From the NCBI GenBank assembly GCA_964527835.1, contig CAZGNV010000015.1, positions 1-64,000 on the forward strand: DNA of 64,000 nt. Reading direction: 5' to 3'. The DNA comes from JAFDCJ01 sp964527835. Its GTDB lineage: Bacteria; Desulfobacterota; Desulfobacteria; Desulfobacterales; JAFDCJ01. Positions 17,806 through 25,417 of this stretch are shown here, piece after piece; the stretch's first letter is position 1; every line of letters begins with the position of its first letter. A model generated the notes under the pieces. The model made no database searches, was not told where the DNA came from, and saw only the letters and a program-made list of their open reading frames with translations. The translations under genes and the position numbers were made by a program.

Positions 17806-17855
17806 AAGCCGCGCCCGGCCGGCGGATCAAAAGGTGCCTGGGGTGGGCGCGGCTT
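17806..17855 (-). terminator. Attenuator-type hairpin between binding protein and permease genes
   Basis: On the minus strand, an 11-bp perfect stem AAGCCGCGCCC / GGGCGCGGCTT (17855-17845 with 17816-17806) is followed by TTTTATCTTT. Placed between the binding-protein stop and the permease start, it probably reduces read-through or protects the 3' end of the upstream message, giving excess binding protein. Confidence 0.7.
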
Positions 17856-17869
17856 GAAGCGAGCGGATC

Positions 17870-18829
17870 CTATTGAACCACCTGCTCGGCCATTTTGATG
17901 AATTTGGGATCCAGGGTGACCCCCTGGGCCTTGGCTGCCTTGAGGTTGACCACCAGACGCAGTTTTTTGGTCAGGCTGGAGGGAATGTCCCCCGGTTTTA
18001 CCCCGTCTTTGAGAATTTTGACCGCCTTCAGACCCGCGGTGTATCCCACCTGAAAGTAGTCGAATCCCAGCGCCGCAATGGAGCCGCGCGGCACGGATTC
18101 GGTGCCGCCGCCAAAAAGAGGCACGTCTTTGTCATTGCAGACCTTTACCAGGGATTCGAAGGCCGAGACCACGGTATTGTCGGAGATGATGAAAATGGCA
18201 TCCACCCGGTCGGCCAGGGATTGGGCCGCCATGTGAACTTCGGCGGATGTCGAGACGGTGACCTCGACATATTTCAGGCCGTATTTTTTCATGGCTGCCC
18301 GCGCCCAGGTCATGCTCTTGACCGAATTGGCGTCGCCGGCATTGTAAATGGTGCCCCACACCTTGGCCGACGGCACCATCTCGTGGTGCAGTTTGACCTG
18401 CCGCTCATAGGGCCAGGCATCGGATACGCCGGTCACGTTGCCGCCGGCCGGTCCCATGGTTTTAACCAGCCCGGCATCCACCGGGTCGGTGACCGACGAG
18501 TAGACCACGGGGGTCTTGGTGATGACTTTGACAATGGCCTGGGAGGTGGGCGTGGCGATGCAGTGAACCAGATCGAGGTTGTCGCCTTTGAATTTGCGGG
18601 CGATTGCCTGGGCGTTGGCCATGTCCCCCTGGGCATTCTGGTAGTCGTACACGGCTTTGACGCCGTTGTCTTTCAGGGCCTGCTCAAAGCCTTTCTGATC
18701 CGCATCCAGGGCCGGGTGGGAAACAATCTGGGTCACCCCGATTTTAAAGGTTTTTGCCGCCGCCGCCCCGGGAATCACCAGGGCAACTACCATCACCGCT
18801 GCACACAGCCACATCAATCTGTTTGTCAT
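17870..18829 (-). CDS. ABC transporter substrate-binding protein (TrpX-like)
   Basis: A 319-residue periplasmic binding protein of the ABC-sub-bind class. The N-terminus MTNRLMWLCAAVMVVALVI..AAAA is a Sec signal peptide cleaved near residue 25. The two-lobed type I fold begins KTFKIGVTQIVSHPALD. The start has GGAGG 6 bases upstream. It is the first gene of the importer operon and is driven by a good sigma-70 promoter (18902-18930). Family members bind amino acids such as tryptophan or tyrosine or related compounds; the ligand is not deducible. Confidence 0.88.
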   Translation of the reverse strand: MTNRLMWLCAAVMVVALVIPGAAAAKTFKIGVTQIVSHPALDADQKGFEQALKDNGVKAVYDYQNAQGDMANAQAIARKFKGDNLDLVHCIATPTSQAIVKVITKTPVVYSSVTDPVDAGLVKTMGPAGGNVTGVSDAWPYERQVKLHHEMVPSAKVWGTIYNAGDANSVKSMTWARAAMKKYGLKYVEVTVSTSAEVHMAAQSLADRVDAIFIISDNTVVSAFESLVKVCNDKDVPLFGGGTESVPRGSIAALGFDYFQVGYTAGLKAVKILKDGVKPGDIPSSLTKKLRLVVNLKAAKAQGVTLDPKFIKMAEQVVQ

Positions 18830-18901
18830 CTTCAGCCTCCTTTGCTTGTTGTCGTTTCCTCGAAAAAAGTGCGAAAAGCCCGAAAAGCGATGTTGCCATG
18901 A

Positions 18902-18930
18902 AGTTTAGGTGAATTGGCAGGACGTGTCAA
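18902..18930 (-). promoter_or_regulatory. Sigma-70 promoter for the TrpXYZ-like operon
   Basis: Minus strand: -35 TTGACA (18930-18925), 17-base spacer, -10 TAAACT (18907-18902). It lies 73 bases before the binding-protein ATG. Confidence 0.7.
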
Positions 18931-18965
18931 GCCTGATTCCGGTCGTGCTGGCGGCGATACAAATT

Positions 18966-19007
18966 GTTACAAACGGTTACAGCCCAGAAAAGCATTCGCC
19001 ATAAAAT
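18966..19007 (+). promoter_or_regulatory. OmpR-type direct repeat and -10 element before lipoprotein gene
   Basis: GTTACA at 18966-18971 and again at 18976-18981 are direct repeats with a 10-bp period, the geometry bound by OmpR/CpxR-family dimers. A -10-like TAAAAT follows at 19002-19007. It is a plausible target of the response regulator at 20932. Confidence 0.55.
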
Positions 19008-19111
19008 GCGGCTATTATTCAACCCAGATCTAAGGAGGGCCCAATTTAGATCAGAGGCAGAATAGGAAATACCATCAACCCACAATGTTGTTTTACAACC
19101 AAGGAGGAATC

Positions 19112-19549
19112 ATGCTAAAAAAAGGACTGTATGTTGGACTCATTGCGCTTATAGTTGTCAGTGTGGCCGGTCTTGCAGGCTGTCGGCGCCATGGCGGGGA
19201 GCATAAAGCGGCGTTTATGATCGATTATGTCTCTGAAGTGCTCGATCTCAACGATGTCCAGGTGGAGCAGCTGAACCGGATCAAAGCCGAATTCGTTGAA
19301 GAAAGCCGGCAGATGCATGCCGACCGTGATGAGATTCGCACGGAGATCATTGCCCAACTGAAAAGTGAACAAATCGACCCGCAGCGTTTAAAACAGCTCG
19401 TTGCGGTGAAAAGCGCCCAGATGGAGGAATTGATCGATTTGATGATTATGCGCTTGGCTGAATTTCACCGGACTCTGAGTCCCGAACAAAAGGCCAGACT
19501 GGTTGCCAAGCTGGAAACTTTCCATAAGTGGCAGCACCAGGACTGGTAA
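19112..19549 (+). CDS. Periplasmic CpxP/ZraP/Spy-like lipoprotein
   Basis: A 145-residue lipoprotein: hydrophobic signal then lipobox LAGC with Cys at residue 24. The mature part is helical and charged, with a C-terminal segment (HRTLSPEQKARLVAKLETF) that matches the LTxxQ-like pattern of the CpxP/Spy/ZraP family of periplasmic stress chaperones or metal sensors. The ATG at 19112 has AAGGAGG 5 bases upstream. It is followed by two hairpins and then by a hydrolase and a two-component system, so it likely acts as the envelope-stress accessory sensor of that system. Confidence 0.75.
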   Translation: MLKKGLYVGLIALIVVSVAGLAGCRRHGGEHKAAFMIDYVSEVLDLNDVQVEQLNRIKAEFVEESRQMHADRDEIRTEIIAQLKSEQIDPQRLKQLVAVKSAQMEELIDLMIMRLAEFHRTLSPEQKARLVAKLETFHKWQHQDW

Positions 19550-19584
19550 TAAAAACGACTGCAACACCAGAGTTAACCCGCCTG

Positions 19585-19624
19585 CGCTCGCTAACCCCGC
19601 AGCTTGCCGCGGGGTTAGCAAGCG
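19585..19624. repeat. Perfect-core hairpin
   Basis: The arms 19585-19600 and 19609-19624 pair at 15 of 16 positions (core CTAACCCCGC / GCGGGGTTAG) with an 8-base loop. The element lies 36 bases after the lipoprotein stop. No T-tract follows, so it is a transcript-stabilising or palindromic repeat rather than a classic terminator. Confidence 0.65.
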
Positions 19625-19650
19625 AAATATAATCAGATATTTTCCTTATT

Positions 19651-19706
19651 GGCAAGACTCCCTGTCACGCCTCGGCGCGACTGCAGGGAGCTTCAATTGT
19701 CTTGCC
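19651..19706. repeat. Two-part hairpin
   Basis: The outer arms are GGCAAGAC (19651-19658) and GTCTTGCC (19699-19706). The inner arms are CTCCCTG (19658-19664) and CAGGGAG (19684-19690), with an 8-base bulge on the right. It lies in the 251-base spacer between the lipoprotein and hydrolase genes. Confidence 0.55.
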
Positions 19707-19800
19707 GGTGGCGGTGACATCTGATGCAGGAATGATTATGATTTGCGGAGGCACATTTTCAGAAAGTTATGGATTGATATGATTTCACCGGAAGTGGATC

Positions 19801-20904
19801 ATGACCCGCAGACACTTCATGCGAAAATTAATGATTACCTTGAAAAGCATGACCATTCTCAGCCTGACGCCCAATTTATCTCCAGCAGTGGTTCGCCCGG
19901 ACTCCGATAAAGGACGACTGCATTATAGACCCTTAAACGGGCGCCACCTGAGAGACATTGCCCGGCGCAGGGAACATCACGGAGCTGAAGGTTTCGTAAA
20001 TCCCCTGGGCCCCGGGCGCCAGGGCCGGTTTTGGGAGCTGTTGAAATGGAAGCTTTTCAGTGCCAACCGATTTAAACAATTTTATGACAGCGAACAGGTA
20101 GTCCCCGTATCCATCGATTGGCAGCCGGTGCGCGAGCATCAAGGGGTTTCAATAACCTTTGTCAAACATGCCACGGTGATGATCAAAGATGTCGACCGCT
20201 ACATTCTGATAGATCCTGTCTTTGCTGAAATTTTCTGGTTTATCAAAGACTTCAGCCCGCTTGCAGCGGGAGGGCAGGCGATGCCCGCACCTCGGCATGT
20301 TTTGATCACCCACGGGCATTATGATCATTTGGACGAGCAGAGCCTGGCGTCTTTAAAAAAGGAAACCCATATCGTCACGCCCCTGGGATACGATCAGATC
20401 CTGAAGGATTTGTCCATGAAAAACCGGACCGCTCTGGACTGGTTTGACTCCTTTGACGATGGAAGATTGAAAATAACCCTGCTGCCGTGCAATCACTGGA
20501 CCATGCGCAATCCGCTGGTCGGGCCCAACCGATCCCTGTGGGGCTCCTACCTCCTCCGGACCTCCAGCGGCTACACGATCTATATCTCCGGCGACACCGC
20601 TTATTTTGACGGGTTTGAGCAGCTGGGCAAAGAATTTAACATCGATCTGGCCATTTTCAATGTCGGGGCCTATGAGCCCCGCTGGTTCATGGCCCCGAGC
20701 CATATCAATCCGCGCGAAACGGTCCGGGCCTTCAGGGAGCTGAAAGCCGGCAAACTGATGGTGGTTCACTGGGGAACGTTTCGCCTGGGAGACGAACCGG
20801 TGCATTTTCCACCCCTGCAGGTAAAACAGGAGCTCCAAAACCAGGGACTTCTTGACCGCTGGGTGGATCTTAGCCCCGGTCAGACCCTGTTCGTAGGTTC
20901 CTAG
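19801..20904 (+). CDS. NAPE-PLD-like metallo-beta-lactamase-fold hydrolase
   Basis: A 367-residue metallo-hydrolase. After a basic, mildly hydrophobic N-terminus (possible signal or membrane anchor, residues 1-28) comes the MBL core: VSITFVKHATVMI, the metal motif HGHYDH, CNHW, YISGDTAY and MAPSHINP. These match the NAPE-phospholipase-D/UlaG-like branch, which cleaves phosphodiester or related bonds in lipids. An envelope role fits the neighbours (lipoprotein upstream, two-component system 27 bases downstream). The start at 19801 has GGAAG upstream; ATGs at 19819 and 19831 are alternatives. The true substrate is unknown. Confidence 0.8.
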   Translation: MTRRHFMRKLMITLKSMTILSLTPNLSPAVVRPDSDKGRLHYRPLNGRHLRDIARRREHHGAEGFVNPLGPGRQGRFWELLKWKLFSANRFKQFYDSEQVVPVSIDWQPVREHQGVSITFVKHATVMIKDVDRYILIDPVFAEIFWFIKDFSPLAAGGQAMPAPRHVLITHGHYDHLDEQSLASLKKETHIVTPLGYDQILKDLSMKNRTALDWFDSFDDGRLKITLLPCNHWTMRNPLVGPNRSLWGSYLLRTSSGYTIYISGDTAYFDGFEQLGKEFNIDLAIFNVGAYEPRWFMAPSHINPRETVRAFRELKAGKLMVVHWGTFRLGDEPVHFPPLQVKQELQNQGLLDRWVDLSPGQTLFVGS

Positions 20905-20931
20905 CACCATCAAACTGACAGACCCGATTTT

Positions 20932-21633
20932 ATGGCCGCGACAATACTGATCATAGACGATGACCCAAAGCTCAATGGCTTGCTGAAAGACTTTTTGAAT
21001 GATTTCGGCTTTACTACCCTAACTGCCACCCATCCGGAAAAAGGTCTGAAAGTCTTAAAACAAAAGTCTGTGGACCTGGTTATTCTGGATGTGATGCTGC
21101 CCGGGATGGATGGCTTCGAGGTGTGCAAGATCATCCGGCAGCGGTCATCGGTGCCGATTATCATGCTCACCGCCAGGGGAGAGTTGATGGATAAGGTGGT
21201 CGGGTTGGAACTGGGCGCCGATGATTATCTCCCCAAACCGTTTGAACCCCGGGAACTGGTGGCGCGAATACATTCTGTTTTGCGGCGTGGCCGGCAGGTC
21301 AGTGCCATCCGCCCTCAGATTTTCGGACCCCTGGAGATCGATTTTTCCAAGCATCTGGCAAAGCTTGACGGCAAAGATCTGGAATTGACCACCAATGAGT
21401 TTGCGCTGCTGGCGCTGCTGGCAACAACCCCCGGCAAGGTGTTTGACCGTGACCAGATTCTGCAGGAGTTGCGGGGAATCGATTGTGAAGCGTTTAACCG
21501 CTCGGTGGATATCACCATGAGCCGTTTGCGCCAGAAATTAAAGGACCACCCCCAAAGGCCTACTTTTATCAGAACCGTGTGGGGGACGGGGTATGTGTTC
21601 ATCGGCCGTCAGGACGGGGCCAACGATGCCTGA
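20932..21633 (+). CDS. OmpR-family response regulator (CpxR/RstA-like)
   Basis: A 233-residue regulator with an N-terminal receiver domain (acidic pocket at 10-11, phosphoacceptor D53 in VILDVMLPGMDG, conserved Lys in LPKPFEPREL) and a C-terminal winged-helix DNA-binding domain (about 135-228). OmpR-type proteins bind 10-bp-spaced direct repeats, and one lies upstream of the lipoprotein gene. The stop overlaps the kinase start by 8 bases, giving translational coupling. The pair probably senses envelope stress, by analogy with Cpx. Confidence 0.92.
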   Translation: MAATILIIDDDPKLNGLLKDFLNDFGFTTLTATHPEKGLKVLKQKSVDLVILDVMLPGMDGFEVCKIIRQRSSVPIIMLTARGELMDKVVGLELGADDYLPKPFEPRELVARIHSVLRRGRQVSAIRPQIFGPLEIDFSKHLAKLDGKDLELTTNEFALLALLATTPGKVFDRDQILQELRGIDCEAFNRSVDITMSRLRQKLKDHPQRPTFIRTVWGTGYVFIGRQDGANDA

Positions 21634-22957
21634 ACAGATGGGCTGGCTTAGAAAAATTGTCGGATCCGTGTTTGCCAAACTGCTGCTGGTGATCATTTTG
21701 ACCGGCATCTGTATCAATATCATTGTTGGCGGTTTTTTCTGGATCCACCGCAGTGACCCCGGCCGCCCCCTGCATAAGAACATTGCCCAATATTTAAATT
21801 ATATCATCGATGATCTGGGCGATCCTCCCAATCTTGAGCGGGCGAGACAAATCGGAAAACAGGCCGCGTTGCAAATTTATTATGAAGGGCCCAATTTGAG
21901 CTGGATGACCGCTGAAGGCCCTTCTGATTTTCGAAAAGCACGCTGGCGCAGCTGGGGTAAAAATGCGCTGATTCGTGTCGGCCGATATCGTGGTCAGCAT
22001 TTCGTTGCAGTCGACCGTCAATCCGGCCGCTTCATATTCGGTTTCGACAAAGGCATTGAGATGGATCCCCAGCGGGGGCGTCTGATCGTTATTCTGCTCA
22101 CGCTGCTGACGGTGATCCTTGCCGGGGCTTTTATTTCCATCCGGTGGATTTTGAAACCGGTTCGCTGGCTGAACGAAGGTGTGCGTCAAGTCGGCGGGGG
22201 CAACCTGAAGCACCGGGTGCCGGTGAAAAGGTCTGATGAATTCAGAGACCTTGCCGAGGCGTTTAATGCCATGACGGAACGCATCCGTGATATGCTGCAC
22301 ACAAAAGAGCGCCTGCTGCTGGACGTCAGCCACGAACTGCGATCGCCGTTAACCCGTGCCAGGGTGGCCCTTGAATTTCTGCCGCCGGGACAGGCCAAAG
22401 AAAGCATCGCTGCGGACATCCTTGAAATGGAGCAGATGATCAATGACATCCTGCAAACCGCCAGGAGGCATCATCTTCACATGGAGTTGCAACTGAAGCC
22501 GGCCAAGCTTGCCGATCTTCTGGCAGAGATTGTGGCGGCGTATGAAAACCAACCGCCGGGTGTTCAATTAAAGGAGGTTCCGGCGGCCCTGGAAGTGCTT
22601 GTGGACCGCCGGCAGATCAGGAGGGTCTTTGAAAACATTATCTCCAACAGCATTAAATTTTCCGATGCCGATAGTGACCCCGTGCGCATTTCTGCAAAAT
22701 CGCTGCCTGGCGATATCGTCGTCCGGATTGCAGACGGCGGCGTTGGAATTGCACAGGATGAACTGCCCTTTGTTTTTGAACCGTTTTACCGGGTTGATAA
22801 ATCCCGCTCAAAGGACACCGGTGGCTACGGCCTGGGATTAAGTTTATGCAAGACGATCATGGAAGCCCACGGCGGAAGAATTGAAATTCAGAGCACACCG
22901 GATGTCGGAACCACGGTTTCACTGTTTTTCCCGGTTAAGGATATTGGCGTTATGTGA
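21626..22957 (+). CDS. Membrane sensor histidine kinase (CpxA-like)
   Basis: A 443-residue kinase: TM1 about 14-38, a periplasmic segment of about 110 residues, TM2 about 152-174, HAMP about 175-228, HisKA with phospho-His H236 (DVSHELRSPLTRA) and a HATPase domain ending with the G-box GYGLGLSLCK. The ATG at 21626 overlaps the regulator's last codons; an earlier frame start at 21593 has no RBS. The kinase phosphorylates the upstream regulator. The periplasmic domain is short, as in CpxA, which fits the CpxP-like lipoprotein encoded nearby. A small palindrome (22961-22975) follows the stop. Confidence 0.92.
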   Translation: MPEQMGWLRKIVGSVFAKLLLVIILTGICINIIVGGFFWIHRSDPGRPLHKNIAQYLNYIIDDLGDPPNLERARQIGKQAALQIYYEGPNLSWMTAEGPSDFRKARWRSWGKNALIRVGRYRGQHFVAVDRQSGRFIFGFDKGIEMDPQRGRLIVILLTLLTVILAGAFISIRWILKPVRWLNEGVRQVGGGNLKHRVPVKRSDEFRDLAEAFNAMTERIRDMLHTKERLLLDVSHELRSPLTRARVALEFLPPGQAKESIAADILEMEQMINDILQTARRHHLHMELQLKPAKLADLLAEIVAAYENQPPGVQLKEVPAALEVLVDRRQIRRVFENIISNSIKFSDADSDPVRISAKSLPGDIVVRIADGGVGIAQDELPFVFEPFYRVDKSRSKDTGGYGLGLSLCKTIMEAHGGRIEIQSTPDVGTTVSLFFPVKDIGVM

Positions 22958-23019
22958 TTTGCGGCTTCAAGCCGCGACGACTTCAGGCCGGAATTCGACC
23001 AGAATGCGTGGCAGTCGCC

Positions 23020-23580
23020 TTATGCGCCCTTTCTCAAAGTCACTGTTTTGCCGAAAATTACTTTCGGTCCCCGCTCGTTTTTGAATCCAGCCCCCCGGGC
23101 CTTGCTGATGGTTTTAAGAAAGGCCGATTTTGAGACATGCAATGGGGGTTCGACCACCAATACTTGTCCGGCGGGCTTCAAAATCGATGCTAATTCCGTA
23201 AAAAACACCTGCTGGTTGACAATTTCGTGAACCACGTAGAAGGCCAGAACAAAATCAACCTTTTCCGACAAGCCAATTCTGTTCTGTTCGCACCGATGCA
23301 GCGTGATGCGTTTCTCAAGTTCGGTTCCCTGAATTTTTGCTTTCAGTCTAGCAAGCATCCCTGCTTGCAAATCAGAAGCGATCACCCGGCCGGATTTGCC
23401 AACCATCCGGGCCATGTCAATCGAGAAAAAACCGGGGCCGCACCCCAGGTCCAGGACGGTCATGGCCTCTTTAACATAGGGTTTGAGTATTTTGCTAGGA
23501 TCTTGCAGCCATCTTCTGAATCGGCTGTCAAGATGGCCGGCTTTTTCAACCGGGCAGACACGGTTTTGCACAGCGGTCAT
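23020..23580 (-). CDS. Class I SAM-dependent methyltransferase
   Basis: A 186-residue methyltransferase of the Methyltransf_11/UbiE-like class. The SAM motif is VLDLGCGPGFFSIDMA (residues about 42-57), followed by VIASDLQ and a motif II-like FVLAFYVVHEI. AAGGAG lies upstream of the ATG. It follows the sigma factor and membrane protein on the same strand, and a second methyltransferase of similar style (24839) lies on the other side of the sigma gene. The substrate is unknown; ubiquinone/menaquinone-like, arsenite or small-molecule methylation are all possible. Confidence 0.82.
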   Translation of the reverse strand: MTAVQNRVCPVEKAGHLDSRFRRWLQDPSKILKPYVKEAMTVLDLGCGPGFFSIDMARMVGKSGRVIASDLQAGMLARLKAKIQGTELEKRITLHRCEQNRIGLSEKVDFVLAFYVVHEIVNQQVFFTELASILKPAGQVLVVEPPLHVSKSAFLKTISKARGAGFKNERGPKVIFGKTVTLRKGA

Positions 23581-23618
23581 TATAATGTTCTCCTTATATC
23601 CGGTGGGCTTTCAAGATT

Positions 23619-24050
23619 TTACTGTCCTCCTAGACGCTCCACGTAGGCGGAAAATGCTGCTTTTCCTTCTTCCTTCCAGTACTGGTTATAGGCCTCCCAA
23701 TTCCGGTCGAAGTGTGACGGAGGCCCTTGGGCATCAGATTCCCCCCAGGGTTTGTGCCATTCAGGATGGGAACCTTCATCTTTTCGCCAGTGGTCGTGCT
23801 GGCGGGAACCAAATCCGCCGAAAAGCAGCTTTGACAGGAGAATAATGCCAAAGGCCTGCCAGTAGGTGATTTGGCCAAGGCCAAAAATGGCAGGCATCAA
23901 ACTGTTCCAAATGAGACGTACCAGCAGCGCAAAAACAAAGGCGAATAGCAGCGCAAATACGATACCAACCAGGACGTGGCCCACAATACGAAATACTTTG
24001 GGGCTTATCTTGTTTGGTTCCGGCGGTTGATGGATATGATTTTTGCTCAT
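23619..24050 (-). CDS. W/H-rich membrane protein linked to an ECF sigma factor
   Basis: A 143-residue protein starting MSKNHIHQPPEPNKI. Two hydrophobic segments (about 20-45 and 57-77) flank the motif NSLMPAIFGLGQITYWQA. The C-terminal half is soluble and rich in Trp, His and acidic residues. Related small proteins sit beside ECF sigma genes in other genomes (from memory, not checked). The position directly after the sigma gene suggests an anti-sigma-like or sensing partner, but no zinc-binding anti-sigma motif (HxxxCxxC) is present. I give the start at 24050 rather than 24191 because the latter adds a non-conserved leader. Confidence 0.65.
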   Translation of the reverse strand: MSKNHIHQPPEPNKISPKVFRIVGHVLVGIVFALLFAFVFALLVRLIWNSLMPAIFGLGQITYWQAFGIILLSKLLFGGFGSRQHDHWRKDEGSHPEWHKPWGESDAQGPPSHFDRNWEAYNQYWKEEGKAAFSAYVERLGGQ

Positions 24051-24109
24051 AATTGTCCCCCTGTCCGATATTATGAATATTATGATGTATGGGTGATCTT
24101 TTTTTGAGT

Positions 24110-24649
24110 TCAGTCCTTCAGGAGTTTTTCTATTTTTCTCAATGCCCGGTGTTTTCGCGCCAGCAATGTTCCCAGGGGAACTTCCCAGCACTGAGATAAT
24201 TCCTTGAAGGACTTCCCCTTAAATTCGGTTTCGATGATAATGGCCCTATTCGTATCGCTAAGCTTGTCAATGGCCTCATACAACCGCTGGTGCCTTTCTT
24301 TTTTATCCAGCCGGTTGTCCGCGGCGCAGCCCAAATCAGAAATAAGCGCTGATAACGAAAGGTTCTTATGCAAGCTTTCTTCGCTGTCCATCGATACAAG
24401 GAGCACCTTCCGTTTTCTCAATAGGTCAACGACCCGGTTGCGCAGTGCCTGGTAAATATAAGCGGATAAATTTTCGATCGGTGCGGTAATATCGGTCTGG
24501 TTGAAAATATTCAGGGCAACCTCCTGGACAATATCTTCTCCATCCCGTTCGGCGGTATCATCGATCCACTTTCGAACATAGAGGACCAGCCGCCGGTGTT
24601 CGCTGCGGAAAAAATCGGCAATCCGATTTTTCTGATCGTCTTTATTCAT
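24110..24649 (-). CDS. ECF-type RNA polymerase sigma factor
   Basis: A 179-residue sigma factor. Region 2 is visible (SEHRRLVLYVRKWIDD..DIVQEVALNIF and LSAYIYQALRNRVVDLLRKRK) and region 4 in the C-terminal third (YEAIDKLSDTNRAIIIETEFKGKSFKEL, WEVPLGTLLARKHRALRKIEKLL, a helix-turn-helix). A sigma-3 region is missing, as in ECF members. It heads a leftward operon with the W/H-rich membrane protein and a methyltransferase. Divergent from the methyltransferase at 24839, which may share the control region. The inducing signal is unknown. Confidence 0.9.
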   Translation of the reverse strand: MNKDDQKNRIADFFRSEHRRLVLYVRKWIDDTAERDGEDIVQEVALNIFNQTDITAPIENLSAYIYQALRNRVVDLLRKRKVLLVSMDSEESLHKNLSLSALISDLGCAADNRLDKKERHQRLYEAIDKLSDTNRAIIIETEFKGKSFKELSQCWEVPLGTLLARKHRALRKIEKLLKD

Positions 24650-24838
24650 CTATCCATCATGACGAAATTTACGAACGTTTATTGCAAAAAATTTTCCGTG
24701 CAACCATGTTGTATCTTTTCAGCGAGTTGCGCCCGGGTGGTGCCATCTGGTCGCATTGACACTGCCCCGCTGAGTTTTATATTGTGCCAGCCGAGTGCCG
24801 GGTGGCATTCAACATTTTTCCATTATCGGAGATCTACC

Positions 24839-25417
24839 ATGGAAGACCATAAAAAAAAACCGATAGGCGCGGGAAAAAGCAGTTTTGAGCTGATTGATAC
24901 CGAAAAATTTTTCCGGGTGCTCGATCTGCAAAAAGGGATTGTCTTTCTGGACCTGGCCTGCGGCCGGGGGGCGTACAGCCTGGAGGCAGCGACAATTGTG
25001 GGCGCAAGCGGCCGCGTGATCGCAGTTGATTTGTGGCCCGAGGGGATTGCCCTGCTTGAAGCGGCCGCCGAGGAGAAAAAAATAAGCAACATCAAAACCC
25101 ATGTCAGCGATGCCGGCCGGCCGCTTCCGCTGGCAGACCATTGCATCGACGTCTGCCTGATGGCCACGGTGCTGCACGACTTCGTCGAGGACCATATCCA
25201 CGACAACGTGCTCGCTGAAATGGCCCGGGTGCTCAAGCCCGCGGGTATGCTGGCGGTCATGGAATTTAAAAAAATCGACGGCCCGCCGGGCCCTCCGCGG
25301 CACATCCGGCTGTCCCCGCAGCAGGTTGACGCGCTGCTGCTGCCATACGGGTTTGGGCGGGTTGATTTTGCAGACGTCGGCCCTTTTAACTACCTGGCTA
25401 GGTATGGTAAAAAATGA
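24839..25417 (+). CDS. Class I SAM-dependent methyltransferase
   Basis: A 192-residue methyltransferase starting MEDHKKKPIGAG, with CGGAG 9 bases upstream. Motif I is VFLDLACGRGAYSLEAA, the acidic loop VIAVDLWPEG, and motif II DVCLMATVLHDF. It is related in style to the enzyme at 23020. It is divergent from the sigma-factor operon and its stop directly abuts the stop of the convergent acyl-CoA ligase (TGATCA at 25415-25420). The substrate is unknown. Confidence 0.82.
   Translation: MEDHKKKPIGAGKSSFELIDTEKFFRVLDLQKGIVFLDLACGRGAYSLEAATIVGASGRVIAVDLWPEGIALLEAAAEEKKISNIKTHVSDAGRPLPLADHCIDVCLMATVLHDFVEDHIHDNVLAEMARVLKPAGMLAVMEFKKIDGPPGPPRHIRLSPQQVDALLLPYGFGRVDFADVGPFNYLARYGKK

Noticed and set aside
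17873..18901. Plus-strand frame of 342 codons opposite the TrpX-like gene
   Set aside because: The minus strand encodes a binding protein with signal peptide, RBS and promoter; the antisense frame is compositional.
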